Below the pieces are notes generated by a model. It searched no databases, had not been told where the DNA came from, and saw only the letters and a list, made by a program, of their open reading frames with translations. This document shows positions 44,031 to 57,566 of a stretch of DNA of 64,000 nucleotides, piece after piece. The DNA comes from Paramacrobiotus metropolitanus. Taxonomy: Eukaryota; Tardigrada; Eutardigrada; Parachela; Macrobiotidae. Each line of letters starts with the position of its first letter. Positions within the stretch are counted from its first letter, which is position 1. The DNA is taken from assembly GCF_019649055.1 (NCBI RefSeq), contig NW_026570241.1:1068501-1132500 (forward strand). Direction: 5' to 3'. Both the position numbers and the translations under genes were made by a program.

Positions 44031-47000
44031 TTAGGCTGGCAATTCATCTAACCAATAGGTTAATTCGCTTCCTTTTCCCTGTTAAAAAAAATTTGACGAC
44101 CGTTACATCTGCCACGCCATGCAAGGTTCAAAACAGAGACTTTACCTTTAAAAGAACAGAACCTCGTTGAGTGACGGTTAAAAGTTGGGGCTGGTCCGAC
44201 TTGCATACGGTGATAAAATGGTCGTAAGTACGCGAGGATATTTGTATGCGTCCTGGCTCACTGTGAGACGCTAGTCGCGAGGCCGTGTTGATTGCATCGC
44301 CAAATCTAACAAACAAACCTGCTTATTTTCTTCCCGTTCTTTTAAAATGTTTAGAATTCAGTTATGCGGTACAATAGTCATAGTTATTGTGACTGGCAGT
44401 TGCTACTTACAAGCAATAGCGAGGCATTTTCAGTCCCACAACGCCAGCAACGCATGCACCTAATAAGAAAGCGCTTACAAATAAGACTATGTCGCGTTTC
44501 AGAGCTTTTCGAACCGGTGTTTATGCCGATTTGAATTTGTAAAGTGTCATCCATCTTGATCCGTTGCCGATTACTGTTATCAAGTGCTGTATGCCGGGTG
44601 AGGACCTTCGCAAAGGCTTGTCGAAGAGCACAACTTCCTCGGCATAATTCCCATGCGTGCTTATCGTACACAACCGGCAATCCACTGGCTACCTATCACA
44701 AGGCAGCAAAATTCAAAGCCATCCAGAAGCAGCAAATAAAAGAAAATGACGTAGTACCATGTAACTGTCGCCGACGGTTTCCACCTTGTACACCCGAAAG
44801 GCGCTCAGTGCTTTGTCGAATTGTCCAAATAACTCGTTCAGGAATATTGTCACCACAACAGGGGATTCCTTCTGATATGCTGAAAACTCGGAAAAGCCCG
44901 GCAGATAACTGAACATGATGCTGACACTCGCAAAATTTTCCGGCTGGATCTCTTCGCCCGACTTTAGTCTCCGGATTATTTCTCTACAACGAGCAACATA
45001 ACCTTGCCCGAGACGGTACAGTAATTAAGACTTGTAAACGAGTTCTGTTTTACATTGGTAGCATTTCCTGAAGCAGCTCGTCGCATAGTCGACGTTCGTT
45101 TAGCAGCTCTTGTGAGCGCTCGGCCACGGCTTGTTCTAGTTGGCCTGTGTATTTTTCGATGCGCTTCATAAAAACCTCTACAACGCTGTGACCTGTGTCA
45201 TCTCCAGTATTCAGCTCCTTCATAACCGCTCGAATACGCTGAATCGTTGGGCGCTTACTCGGATCGCCGTTTAAGCAGGCCGAAATGGTCATGTGTAACC
45301 GCATACGCGCTTGACTCCGTTTGCTGTTGCGATGCTTCGGTATTTCGTGGCGCACTGTTGTGTATCTACGGTCGGCAGTATTAATGGTCACTCTGATCCT
45401 TTTCCCCGACATTGTTGACGTTCGAACCCGGTCTTCTGGTTGACTTGTACCGGTAGCGTGCTTTCCCGCGGGTGTTTCTTGTTCCATGTAGTAATCGAGA
45501 AAATACTGAAAGATCTTACTTAACGAGTACATATCTGCAGACTGCGTGTTCAGGGCATGAATGACCAGTGCAACCATATCGTTACACTGCGAACTGTATA
45601 GGAATCCTTGCAGCTCCGGAGTGCACCACTTCGCTAGATAATCTTTGTTAAACGCTTTGGTAGCTTCTGTACAAGGCCGAGATACCAGATCGGGTAGGTT
45701 GTTTGCTGACGGACTACTACTTAAGCAGAAGCGGCGATCGGTACCAAAGATGTCGTATATTCCAACGCAAGCCAGCTTAAGCGACAACCTTTTGTCCACT
45801 AAACACACTTCAGGTCGCAGGTGACCGTGACGATGTAGCGGAGATGTGTGGACCAGAAAGATAGCCTAGTAAAGAGAATAAGATCTGACTTCTTAATAAA
45901 TAATGGTTTACTGATCAGCGTCGATAAACCTGTGTGAGGTCCATAAACAACGACGTCAGCATATCCCAGTCCAAACGAACATTGCTCCTTATTAGATCCG
46001 CAATGTTCCCTCGGTGGCAATATTCACTCAAAACGATGGCACAGACGCCCGGTTCATCGCCGGGGGGTATGGATATTGGACACAAGTGGAAACCAATCAC
46101 GGTGCTGATGTTCATGTGATGATGAGACAGTTGCCAGACCTTAAACGCCAAAGTAAGAAAAAGTGAATAACCTTTCTCGCTAAACTGTAAAAAGAGCAGG
46201 AACTTTTTTTATAAGACAAACCTGTTGTATCAAACGAATAGCTTTGCTGAAAGTGAACAAGAGTGTACTTTCGGCCTCGCTAACGCTTTTTTGCCGGCTA
46301 ATGCTTTTTCTCCTTGTAACCAGCTGCTCACTGGCCACTCGTAAGAAAAACATTTTGGCAAAAACCATAACGCCTTGATAAAATACAGTCACATGCCGTC
46401 CGCCGCCATGCATTTGTAGTAGGGCTATTGCACTGGGATCAGACGAGCAACCGACAAAGTCAGTGCTGTCGGCTTTGAATGGCTTAGCAGGCTCGACTGA
46501 ATCGGAGATTAGAGTTGATGCTTTGTGGTACCTCACCCCAGTCGAGCGCTGCTGGAGCTGCACCTTTAATTGGCTGACATCCAATTGCCACCTTGCGTCT
46601 GCCCCATTTCTCAGTAAACGTCTACAAATGAAAGGTTTTATTTGTCCTTTATAAGTACAGTAATAGTTTTATAGCTAGGAGCAGACACAGTCGTTTGATA
46701 GAGACCGACGGTCTGCTGATATTACTGTTCCTAAATCACTATAGTTGTAAGTATATCTTCATATGTATGTTTATAATTCCTGTTATAAATGCATAAGGTG
46801 GTAGTACCTCATGAAAAGTGCAACGACGATTAATCCAAAGGACAAACTTCCGCATGTCACCACAAGAGCGAGCATCAGATCATTTTCTAACGCAGAAAGG
46901 TTGCTTTAGAAGATTAGTCCATGCTATAAAACGCACCCAGTGTATACTGGATTGAACGAGATTCACCTGTATTAGACGAGCACTTTTGATTTCGAAATCC

Positions 47001-49995
47001 GCATACAGGTTCATTTTGCGGTGGTTTTCCATCGGGTGTCTTCCACACAAGTTTAAATGATGTATTCCTTATCTCTTGCAAATCTTGGTTTGTATGATCC
47101 AGAATCTGAACTCTCTGAAAGATTGCATAACACAAACTTTCTTACTGTAAAGTACGTTTTTTTGCCTCAAATGGAAAGGTTTGCAACTGACCTGAAAGAG
47201 TTTGGTTTGTCGGTCAAATATGGATACACAAACCGGCACTTGTCGTTCACCAAAGTCATCAACAAATACACCGCCATTCTCTCCGTCAGCAAACTCTCGA
47301 TTCAAAAACTTTTCCGCCAACATGCTTCCAAATGGCCACTGTTTCTTGTTTTCGTAATTATAAGGGCCAGCAGCTAAGTTGAAATCCGAGAAGCTTTCAT
47401 TAATCACGCTGGCCATTACGTGAACTGCGCTGTACGCTGACATGGTTGATTCAGTTGGCTAAAAATTAAGCAGCAAATTTCTGTTACCGACTTAAGCTGG
47501 AAGTCTTTTCATCCCGAGCTTACCTTGCTTCCCGGTTTGTATGAGGCGTTGTATTTCTCAATAGTTAAGTTCATAAACTGCGAGCGCAACGAACCGGCCA
47601 GCTGCTCATCGTGTTCAATACAGTTGACCACTTGCAATATAGAGGCCTTCGAAAAAGCAGCCAGTGCCACCTACAGTGCAGACACTTCCGTAATCTTATT
47701 CGTACTAGAACGGTACAATCATTAGTTAGCTATGCTACTTAATGGCAGATAAGTTAATATCCAGATACCACGTATATAAAAACTGAGTTTTTATATACGT
47801 AGTATCTGGATATTAACTTATCTGCCTTGAGCGCATGCAACAACGATTAGATTTTCTATAGTTCTTATGGTCGCTTTTGTTTTACCTCGTCGGAATTCTC
47901 TTCGTTTTCTATGGAATTACAATTCTGCTTCGTCGTGGTACTGCAAAATGTCCTGGTAACATTAGCGTTCGGAATTCCACCACTGCTGTGCCATCGCGTT
48001 AATCCCAGAGGATTTTCCGGCAGTTCTAAACTGATCCAGACCTGCATATACAGACCTTCTTGTGGTTAAAATTTAAGGAAAAACATATTTCGAACATAAG
48101 ATTTAGTATTTATAAAGAAAGTATTGACACTGACATAGTGTCACTTACATATTCATGAAAGTTGCCTTGCTGTCGTCTAAATGCTTGGATCTGCAAAAAG
48201 CCTTTTTCAAAATCCAGGCTTCTTCTATTAAATCGTTCTTGTACATAAGCTAATAACTATGTAATTTTGTTACAATGCGCTCATATTCACGAGTCGTTAA
48301 TGCAGATCTTTCTCGGAATGCGAACACGCTGACGGCGACGCCAGCGCAACATGACTGGCAGATTTATGTGGTGATTTGTCAACATCACGTACCAAGATTT
48401 CCCGGGTGACCAGAGGCGTGCTGGAGATAATTACCACTGCAATCAAAGTTACGTAACTTCATAAAGATGAAACGTAAACAGCTTGTTTGGCTAACGCAAG
48501 CGCAAAGCGTGGTAACAAAAGCTATGAAAAGAGGCTCCTACATGTCATTTAGGGATCATTTTTGAGTCAATTCAGCAGTTCTTTTATGCATTCGCAGCAG
48601 ACAGCTAACATCGAAAACATGATTAAGAAGGTGCATCCAACAAGCGAAACACTCATAATTAAATTTTTTTTGCTGGTAAACAGAGAAACAAATGTATAAA
48701 TTTCAAAAGTCAGCACAATACTCGCATAACAAAATTTAATACGAGTACAATAAACAAGAAAACACAGACCGTAGTGCGACATTTGATTGCAGACTTACCG
48801 CGACAGTTAAGAGCAATATCAGCAACAATGCGCCCATAGTCGATGGTGTCCGAAGCGTTGTGGGCATAGGCAAATAATTGAAGGCGTCGCCGTTCTGGGC
48901 AACCGCTGTCCGATGTCCGACTATTGTGCCGGTGACCTTTCGAACAGTGTCCATTTTCCAAGCTATCATCTGTCTTCATGGTTATTATGAGCTTTTTCAA
49001 GTATGAATCTAGTCGTCTGTAGATATTGTAGCTAAAGGGAATTTGCTGGGACACGTCATAAGCCAAGCACACGGTCTGCCAGCTGTAGCGCCGCAACAGC
49101 GCTGCCACAATGGATAAATAACCATGGAAGTTAAAGTATCCTAGGGATATACTGGTAGGGTAGCGATCACGATCTCGAAATCCTTTTATTGTTAAGCCAC
49201 TGCAAACGAAGAAGTGATATTTCCGTTTCAAGCAAAGGCAGCCGCTAACTCGCTGCACTGAGATAATTTTTTTGTATCAATAAATGCAAGGCTGAAAAAT
49301 CTAACGAGCTTGCTGTCGATAATAATTAGAGTGATTACATAAATCTGATTTACGAAGGCGACCACAAAACTTACGTGAGGATCGTCAGCATATTCCACTC
49401 TAAAAGAAAACAGAAAATCTTAGAATTAGCAAATTTGTCTGTGCATTCAGGACCGCGCCTGTCGCTGTTACAAACCTTTTCCAAGCTGTGATAGGGTATC
49501 GAAATCCGCACACGCTGAATAAATCAGCACTGGAAGCAGCTGGACCAGCTGCTGGCTTGATCGGGTCTGGTTCATCATTAATGCAGCACTGTTTTGGAAG
49601 CTGTAGTTTTGGGTTTTGGCAGAGTACCAAGCCGTCGGAGTCAGATTGCGGTAAAAGAAACGGGAAACATCGTCAACGTAAGCTGGTTGATCTGGACAAG
49701 ATTTAACATTTTTACTGGCCACATAGACCAAGCGAAAACGAATTCCTTGAACGGCATAAATCTGATTGACTTGATCCAGTCCGACGTCGTAGCCTGGTCC
49801 AATAAATGGTATAGACGTTTGGATGTATGCCGGCCAGATACCATAAATCAGAAGCACAACTTCTAATGGATTCACTGATTTGATAATATTAAAGGTTTGC
49901 AATCCAGTAGCAGGAAGTTCTGTCATGTTACAACTACATCTCGACAATTCCCAACCGAAGAAGGCAGCACTCATAATTAGCAGTGTTGAAACCAT
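44031..49995 (-). CDS. Receptor guanylate cyclase 2 (18 exons)
   Basis: Exons (plus coordinates, 3' to 5'): 44031-44078, 44146-44305, 44411-44459, 44515-44692, 44758-44983, 45054-45865, 45930-46139, 46222-46621, 46808-46886, 46967-47114, 47192-47458, 47524-47670, 47886-48041, 48149-48190, 48393-48436, 48799-49199, 49375-49399, 49476-49995. Total 3912 nt, 1303 aa. It starts MVSTLLIMSAAFFGW, a signal peptide. ANF-type ectodomain, TM near residues 585-608, inactive kinase-homology domain (HGHLRPE), coiled coil, cyclase domain. As in cyclase 1, the first metal Asp is Tyr (FSYLPGF), while VETVGDSYM and FGDAINTASR are kept. Exon number, phases and several exon lengths (25, 44, 156, 147, 148, 79, 226, 49, 160 nt) equal those of cyclase 1, so the two are a gene duplication. 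One donor (GTTCGA after 44515) is weak. Confidence 0.93.
47744..47826. repeat. 83-bp near-perfect hairpin in a cyclase 2 intron
   Basis: The arm GGCAGATAAGTTAATATCCA continues to about 40 bases and returns as its complement, with one mismatch and a 3-base loop (GAG). It is inside the intron between exons 47524-47670 and 47886-48041. It could be a miniature transposon or a hairpin RNA source. Confidence 0.8.
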
Positions 49996-51941
49996 TTTGT
50001 GGCTCTCAAACGGGTTTTAACGTCCACGAATCTTATTCTGTTACGGTAATATTACGAGACAATGATACTTAAAATGCAATATACCCATTATCAGTTTTCT
50101 ACAACAAAATGACAGCTTTATATAAACTCTGCAACACTGACTGGATTATCTGTAACTGGAATACAGTACTTCCTTTCAGTTGAACAACTATTATGAAAAA
50201 AGCCTACATAAAATATTGCAGTTGGTACAGCAGATAGCCAGCGTTTATATTACGTAATGCACTGAATGTAGTGTGTTCTGGAGAGACTGGCCAGTGTTGT
50301 TCAGCAGCTATAACAAAGCCACAACGAGCGAAACGGCCAGAAAACTGCGCAGTCATGCAAAATAATACGTTAGAGCAATAAGTGAAAATCTTCGTCATGA
50401 TAGAATATGGCTATTGAATGCCGAGTGAAAGACCTAATAATTTGATGGTGTTTCACGAGGATGTGGATGTTGATGGTATGGTTTGCTTAGATTATTAACA
50501 GTTCGGTGCACACTTTCCGTGACGCACACTAGTCGGCTCTACACTTGCTACGGAGGTTGGTTGGTTGCTGGTTGTTATTCTATGCATCCACCCAAAAGGT
50601 AGGTTGGAGCTAAGCATTCTGTATGCCGCAGTGCTTCAATCTGTGGTCATATTTTGGTTACTTCCGTTGTCCAGTAAAATTTAATTTTTTAGCAATGCAG
50701 TCGGATAAGATAGGCTGTTTAATCCAGCAAATTCTGTAGATACGTATCTTATCTTGTACGCATCATCCGACACACCAGGCAGGAAGAGTGAAGGTTAACA
50801 GGTTAACAGGTTAACAGTGCGCTGCAATAAATACATCTATACTATTGTTAAATCAACAAAAGTCTCAATGAGTCCATCGTGAGTTTTGATGTTTCCGGCA
50901 GGAAGATTTACAAAGCGGAAAACTTCGTGCTAGGCGAAATCAGTAAATTGCTTTACTTATCACTTTCCTGCCAAATACCTACAGATACAACCTTTGTCTT
51001 ACATTACAGTTTTGATTTTTGAAGAGAAAAGGTTTAGGTAACGTACTCAATCGATCGAAAGACGCATCTGTAAAGCCTCTGTAACGCCGTACAAATAATA
51101 ATTACCATTTATTAATACATTAATATACATGTAGCAATCAACCTGCAGTAGTCCAAAAAACAAGCAGGTTTTGCAATAGAAATTTGTACGGCGTTCTCAG
51201 AATGAGGTTCGGTCACCACCTACGGAACTGAACTCATCCAGTGTGCACCTAGTTCGATGAAGTTCTATTACACTTTCTGGTAAACCGTTTTTGCGCAACA
51301 GTTCCACGGCCACCCGTTCATAAAATATTGGTGATGTATATGCAAAAAGCCAAACACGATGTTTGTGAAGTACCACTCAATGGGGATACTTTTTTCCAGT
51401 AGTTCGACAATGATACTCATAATTTGTCGTGGAATCCGCGATCTGCGTTTGTTTACACAATTATCCTTACTGTAAATGTGCGTAATTTATTGCGCACTGT
51501 ACATAGTGGCTACTCGGGTAGGTTTCCACTGTTAATTGACACTGGAACCATAGCAGGTGTGCTCACACTTGTTTTTCCCTGAACAACCTAATCCCTACAT
51601 AATTCAGTGAAATATACAGCAAAGTGTTGCGGTTGTTGATACGCATTACAGGTTTTCCATAGCTTGCAAAATCTTTGAATGGAGCCCATATTTTGCCCAG
51701 ACGTCTGATAATATTGCAGCTGTCGATCACTCAGCTGTCTTCTGACTCCATTTCACACCAGTAACGAAACCTACATGGCAGTTTCTGCTGGTCAGTTTTA
51801 TAGCGGAAAATTTACGGACGAACTTTCCTTCCATACACGCTTTCGAAATGACCTATCACCGCCACCTAAATAAATAGGCATTTTTGATGCTTTTCGAGTC
51901 CCCTTTGCCCTTTTCCAGCTGTTCGTAAGCCTTGATTTGAA
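49996..51941. other. Intergenic, upstream of cyclase 2 and of T1
   Basis: Divergent spacer between cyclase 2 (-) and T1 (+). No exon recognised. It contains three tandem GGTTAACA units (50793-50816) and the TIR-bounded segment at 51083-51196. Confidence 0.4.
51083..51196. mobile_element. 114-bp MITE-like segment
   Basis: Perfect 14-bp terminal inverted repeats (AACGCCGTACAAAT and its complement) bound an AT-rich centre. No target duplication is obvious. Confidence 0.5.
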
Positions 51942-53604
51942 ATGAATACTGCTACAGTTATTCCCATATCGACAATAAGCCATGGTGCAGTTCACGCAAT
52001 AGCTGACACGGCGACGGTAAACCGACGCCCATGTCTGCATTATATCGCCAAAAATCTTGGACAAAAGCTGTTGGACAAGGTGCGCCGAAAAATCCGGAAA
52101 TTGTTTGGGAATCGCAAAAGATTGCACTCTCAGACTCCGAATAAGCCGAATGTCTCGATCGCGCATTCAAACCTGGCCGTACAGTACGATTTACCACCTG
52201 GCATATGGTGCTGCTACAGTCATTATTACCCTTGTGAAGTGGCATGGTGGCTTTTTGTTATTCTGTACGCGTTGACTGTTGTGGGACTCGGAATTTGGGG
52301 ATTGGTTTTCCAGTACGAAAACTGTAAGTCGGAGTTATCATGTACTGTAGGTTGATTCGGTTGAAAGCAGCACTAACATTAGCAGTTATGAGAAATCAAT
52401 ACATGTGTAATTGAATCGATGTACATTTGCTTATTGTTGAACATGTAATATTGGTATCCCGGTCAAACTACAGTATTGTTAAATTACTGTATTGTCAATT
52501 ACGTATGTATATATTGTCAAATACTATAATTATTTAATGCAGCAACATTGTCAAATATATAAATACAGTATTAGTATCGTGGTCACATTATTGTATTGTC
52601 AAATTGCAGTTTATGCAAGCTAAATCTGTTTCAACATTTACTTTATACGTTGGTATTGTATATCAGTCTACTAAATAACGGTTAATCGTGTGCTGAATAG
52701 GCAGAGCCGACGCCACCGGCCGCATTTCATACGGAAAGGTCACCATACAAATGCCTGTCCGCCAGGACGAAGTCTTTCAATGGATTGATTCAAAAGAGTG
52801 GTCCAGAAACTGGAATTACATTAATCATTTTTCCGAACCTCCGGCAGTTGTTCTGCGCAAACTGTGCTATTCTGTTGCCTGCAACAGCCGTAAGCAATCT
52901 AAACTTGCATTCTGTAGCACCAAGAGTAGTGATTCGGTTATAATAAAAATTAAGCTACTCCAATAGCCGATCGCATCCTCATCGCAGTATAATTACAGTA
53001 GTAGGGGCTTGTTAAATACTTTAGCACAGCGCTGAACATAAAAGAAGTGCTGGGTTTTATTTTGCAAAACCAAAATACTACGATTATTTGGTTTTTGCAA
53101 ATCATCTGGTAATTAGTAAGGTTTAGGAATGTTGTTCTTTATTGCCCTGGGGTACAACGTATTATGCGTTAATCAAAAACATGACCACCTCATGCAACAT
53201 AAAAATTTCGTCGAAGTTTACAAATTGTTTTGTGTGTAATACGTTATTTATTAATTTTTGCTTTTTTTCTTCCAGAATCTGAATACGCATACCAACCCTG
53301 TCATCGCTCGCAAATACGCGGATGGCAACGATATTCGATTCTGCAGCTTAAAGCCATTGTGACCATTATTGTTGGTTTATGTCAAATCTTTGGTGTAATT
53401 CTTCTCCAACTGTCGGTGTATTACGATCCGTTGTCATCGTTTCATGGATGCCACAGTCCCCGGCATGGCCGGCTGGCATGCTTTTCCAGCTGCGCTGATG
53501 GCTTCGGTTGGCTTCTTTTCATCGGAGGATTTCTGGCTTCACCAATTTTTATATTACTCACATCATATGATCTGTACGCATTTCGTACTGTTCTTTCATT
53601 GTAA
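51942..53604 (+). CDS. Three-TM protein family, member T1
   Basis: Exons 51942-52323, 52701-52889, 53276-53604; phases 1 and 1; 900 nt, 299 aa. Layout: basic cytosolic-type N-terminus (KVRRKIRKLFGNRKR), TM1 (AWWLFVILYALTVVGLGIWGL) ending in the family motif GIWGLxFQ followed by Cys at the splice junction, a loop encoded by exon 2 (GRISYGKVTIQ, PVRQDEVFQWID, VLRKLCYSVAC), then two TMs in exon 3 (AIVTIIVGLCQIFGVILL and GWLLFIGGFLASPIFILL). Cys residues in the loop suggest disulfides if it faces outward. I do not recognise the family; T2 and T3 on the same strand are homologues with identical exon layout. Not a tetraspanin by motif (no CCG). Confidence 0.8.
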
Positions 53605-54517
53605 AGTGGTTTCGTTTGGACCCGAAAGTTAACGCAATGTTACCAGCAAAAGAGAAAATATTAATTTTTATAATTCTGCATTACTATTGTCCCATATTAC
53701 ATTTTTATAGACGAAAGCTGTGCAATAAATAATATAGCCCGTACACTCTTGCGGTGGCTGAAAGATGCAATCGATACACGAGTAATATTATAGGTATTTA
53801 TATCTATATGAGGTACATGTACCGAGTAGTGCATATCTATATATGCATTTGTATGCATATCTATATATGCATTTGTATATACACAGTTGTTATAATTGCA
53901 CTTGCATGTACTTCTACGGTAATGGTAATATATACATATTATTTTTGGCTTTAACAGTCGCATGGAATGGAGTTACAGTACTGTAATGACACAGGTTTAA
54001 GGAACGTAGGGGAGGCGTGGTCAGCGCACCCGGACCGTCGGTCTCTTTGATCTTGAAAGGGGCCGACGTCTCGTGTGCGCTGCCCGGCCCCTGGAGCGTT
54101 CCTTAAACCTGTGTCATTACAGTACCCACTAAACCAGTATCGATCGCAGTTTTGCTTGCTGCGTACTAGCTTTAACAGCAACTGTTAACACCATCACATG
54201 CCACACATACCATAAATCACCATTAGTGGCAAGACCAAGATTTTCTACCGTACACCATTGCGCTGCAGAGAATAATTTTAGCGATGCTTGGCAATTTTGA
54301 TGTTGCGCACGGACATTTATGCCCGAAAATGTGGTAAATAAATTTGGTAAATTGTGCCGCGCTGCCGGTTTGTAATTCTTTCTGGATTATTACGATTAAT
54401 ATGTATTCACATTTCGCCGGGTGATTGTTGATGGTGTAAAGTAATTCATCCAAAGTGTAAGTAATTCATCCAAGAGACTGATTCTGTTATCGACACCAGT
54501 TGGTCCGCTGTTCGGGA
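53605..54517. other. Intergenic between T1 and serpin
   Basis: It holds a 24-bp tandem duplicate (GCATATCTATATATGCATTTGTAT twice; 53831-53878) and the hairpin at 53979-54124. No exon seen. Confidence 0.45.
53979..54124. repeat. 146-bp foldback hairpin
   Basis: The ends TACTGTAATGACACAGGTTT (continuing to AAGGAACG) form a perfect 28-bp inverted repeat, and the GC-rich interior (GGTCAGCGCAC / GTGCGCTGCCC) also pairs, so nearly the whole segment is one hairpin. MITE or structured RNA; no coding capacity. Confidence 0.8.
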
Positions 54518-56059
54518 ATGATGCGCGATCTACTGGAATTTCTCAAAGCATGCCTCGGAGGGAGCAAGTCTCCACCGCCTGTACAGGACCAACGACCGCG
54601 TCCATGGGAACCGCCGCCGTATTGCACGTACTTCGGTGAAAATACGGATAGCATTTTTGCTGTGACACTGTTTAAGGAGCTTGCAAAAGCATCTGACAGT
54701 CCCTATCAGAACATCGTTGTTTGTCCACATGCGGTTCAAGTCATCTTGGCGATGCTGTTACCGGGAACGTACAGCGGAGTCTATGTGGGTATAGCGGATC
54801 TATTGGACTTCCATATGTCAGAACCCTATCGAGGGCTGATTGTGTCGTTAGACGCGGTGAACGTCAATGGCGCGTTGAACAGTGTCAGTGCCGTATTTTA
54901 CGACGAAAATTGTTGTTTGGATTCAAAATATCTGGAGATAGTGGAGCAATTAACCGTGGTTCGTACGAGAGAGACACCGATCTATCTCAATAAAAATGAA
55001 GATTACCGATATTCCGATGTGCAGCATCATTACACACCTTACAAGTCAATCCAGTGCGAGTTTATTCCAGTGTCGTTTCGAGATGATTTAGCGAAAGCGA
55101 CAGAAATTATCAACCACTTTGGAACGGAGAAACCGGAGAACAGATTTCCGGATTTGCTGGATGAACGCCGACCGGATGTCACGATGATCCTGCTGAATAA
55201 GGTTGAGTTTTCCGGACAGTGGGAAGAGCCCTTTTACCCCGGGTACACTGAAAATGAAACATTCCACTGCGCCGATGGTGCCAAGAAAATCGTGGCCTTC
55301 ATGACGCGAAAATACGGTTTCGAGCGTTGCTACAATCTTCGGCCGGACAGCACGCGACCTGTTAACATCAGGGACCCGCAGGTGGTCCTTCTGGATATCG
55401 TCGGGAGAAAATTCAGTGTAATGATTGTTTTACCAGGTGAAGACAGTGGTGGGATAGCAGCACTGGAAAAGAAAATGACGCTTGACAGTCTGCAGTATTG
55501 GCGACAAGAGAGCATGCTGCCTTGCCACTCCTGCGGCAATGTGTATATTGTTCTTCCCAGATTTCGTATCCGTTACGACGCCGATTTGAAAATGTGCATG
55601 CAGTCGATTGGATTACAAGAAATGTTCTTGCCTTCCAGGACGTCGTTTTCGGATATCCTCAGCAGCGAAGGACCGATAAAAGCTGACGAATTTAAACAGG
55701 AGGTTACCTTAGGTAAGAACTATGATGTATGACAAATAAAATACTAGTAATCGCTTCGTTTTAACGCGAAAAATGTCATGTTCTATCTGTACGTAACTGA
55801 TTATTATACTTCTGTATCGAATATCTGGCTCTGCTGATGCGCCTGTGGGGTGACAGTCCGGATCAAATTTTTGCTAATGCGATTTCCAGAACTGGACGAA
55901 TACGGAATCAAAACGGCGCCATGTACCGGTAGTTTGAAAGAACCAACGATGCTCACTTATCCAAACTTCGTGGTTAATCGTCCCTTCCTCGTCGTCATCT
56001 GGAACGAACCGGCCAGCGTGCCGGTCTACTTTGCACGAATTATGGATCCTACTGCGTAA
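54518..56059 (+). CDS. Serpin, probably non-inhibitory
   Basis: Exons 54518-55712 and 55890-56059; phase 1 junction; 1365 nt, 454 aa. Start ATG 54518 (a second ATG follows directly). The serpin core is clear: NIVVCPHAVQVILAMLLPG, LNKVEFSGQWEEPF, MIVLPGE, VYIVLPRFRIRYDADL, and the C-terminal YPNFVVNRPFLVVIW ... ARIMDP. There is no signal peptide, so it is cytosolic by prediction. The reactive-loop hinge reads ELDEYGIKTAPCTG: Gly at P15 is kept, but P14 is Ile and a Pro lies at P10, where inhibitory serpins have Thr/Ser and small Ala-type residues. The loop between the hinge and NRPF is also rather short. Protease inhibition is therefore doubtful. A Pro-rich N-terminal extension of about 45 residues is unusual. 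Confidence 0.88.
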
Positions 56060-57566
56060 CCGCACTGTATCGCGCGGCATCAGATTTGTGGTAGTACCCG
56101 GTAGTCCGAATATGCAATCATCAAAATAAGAACATTACTGCTTGCACACAAAACCGTATTCATGTTCGCCACTGTTTTTAATGCTTTAATGTTGGCTTAC
56201 TTCAATTTTTTTTACTAATCCCTATTACATTGGTAGACTGTACTTACGCAAACTGTAACAGCTGCAGTTTATTGACGTTAATATTTATTGTCGGAGCGTA
56301 TAAATGCATGGATCTGCTATCGTTAATAAGCGCTCTTGCAGTTAAAAACACAGATCAGAATACGAACCTTTAATAAGTATCGGAATCGGATACAAACTCA
56401 GTACCAAAAACAAAACATAGATCTAGATCTCTAAACACACTTTTTAGATTTTGGCACTGGTTTAGTGATTCTTGTTTCCGTGTTTCATTAGTCAGTTTTT
56501 CCAGTTTTTTTTTACACAAACGAAAACAGTGATGACAGTTTCGGTGGTTTCATATATTGTGTTACTGGCGACGAATTAGTGAATTGTTGCGCTCACTTGC
56601 CGCAACATTTCGTATGTTAACTTAGCCATACAGATGTTACGTTTTGTCCCAAGACTCCCAGCTCATGCACACTCTCGATTTTAGTAAATGTTGTGGATTT
56701 TGTACGAGCGAGAGCGACAGATAGCACTGTACCTATGTAAAATCAGCCTGTGCTTGCTGCACTACTGTTGCAAACTGATTTTATAAAAATAATGTGGACC
56801 CCCGGAGCCGAAGCATTCTCACTCTCTGTAAGGCTGTATATAAGCTTGTTCTCACCTCAGAGTCAACACTTTGGAAATGAGCTGTGGCAGGATCCGAGGG
56901 CTGAGCGAAGATTCCAAAAGGACCGGAAGGGAAGTAGTTCCGGTACTTTCATCCAAACCACCCGTGCTTCCGGAAAAATTTTTACCGACGAACGGTTGTC
57001 GGTAAAAGTTAGGATAACAAAATTAATTATCAGCGTAATGGATTTCATTCATTCCAACCACCTCAATTGTACAAAAAGCATAAGCGAAACCATTATGTTC
57101 CTGGCAAATGTGATGTGCAACGGATGTTTGCGCAGGAAATTGAACTGCAAAACATAATTAACCGGAAGCAACAAAATCAGCAGCCAGAGTGAATTTTTGC
57201 ACAATTATTTATTTATCGACAAATGTTAAGTGCATATGAAAATTCTGTGCCGCCCATCATTAAGTGTTATCGATCATTTCGCAGTTGGTATTTTTCTTTA
57301 CGCATCTCGTGTTAGTCTCGTTAGCAGAGTCGAGCATAAAATGCTTCCAGTCGTACATTTTCAGAGCCTGGATAATTTGATAGAATCATCTTCTACAATC
57401 TCGCGGAAATTGCGAAATCTCTTTTGTGTTTGGGAGCAGATACTTTATCATTGCCACCCACGCGTTGTGCGGGCTATCTTTGGAAATTTACGGTCTACTA
57501 CTCTGTAGGTAAAATCGCGTGAATATTATACCATTTTTTTGGCCAGGGTTAATAAGGGCCGACGTG
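56060..57566. other. Intergenic between serpin and T2
   Basis: Small open frames at 56750-57157 and 57230-57508 show no family signature and no consistent splice context. Nothing else recognised. Confidence 0.4.

Noticed and set aside
56750-57508. Two small plus-strand frames as exons of a gene before T2
   Set aside because: No shared splice phase, no recognisable motif, and no similarity to T1 or T3 exon 1.
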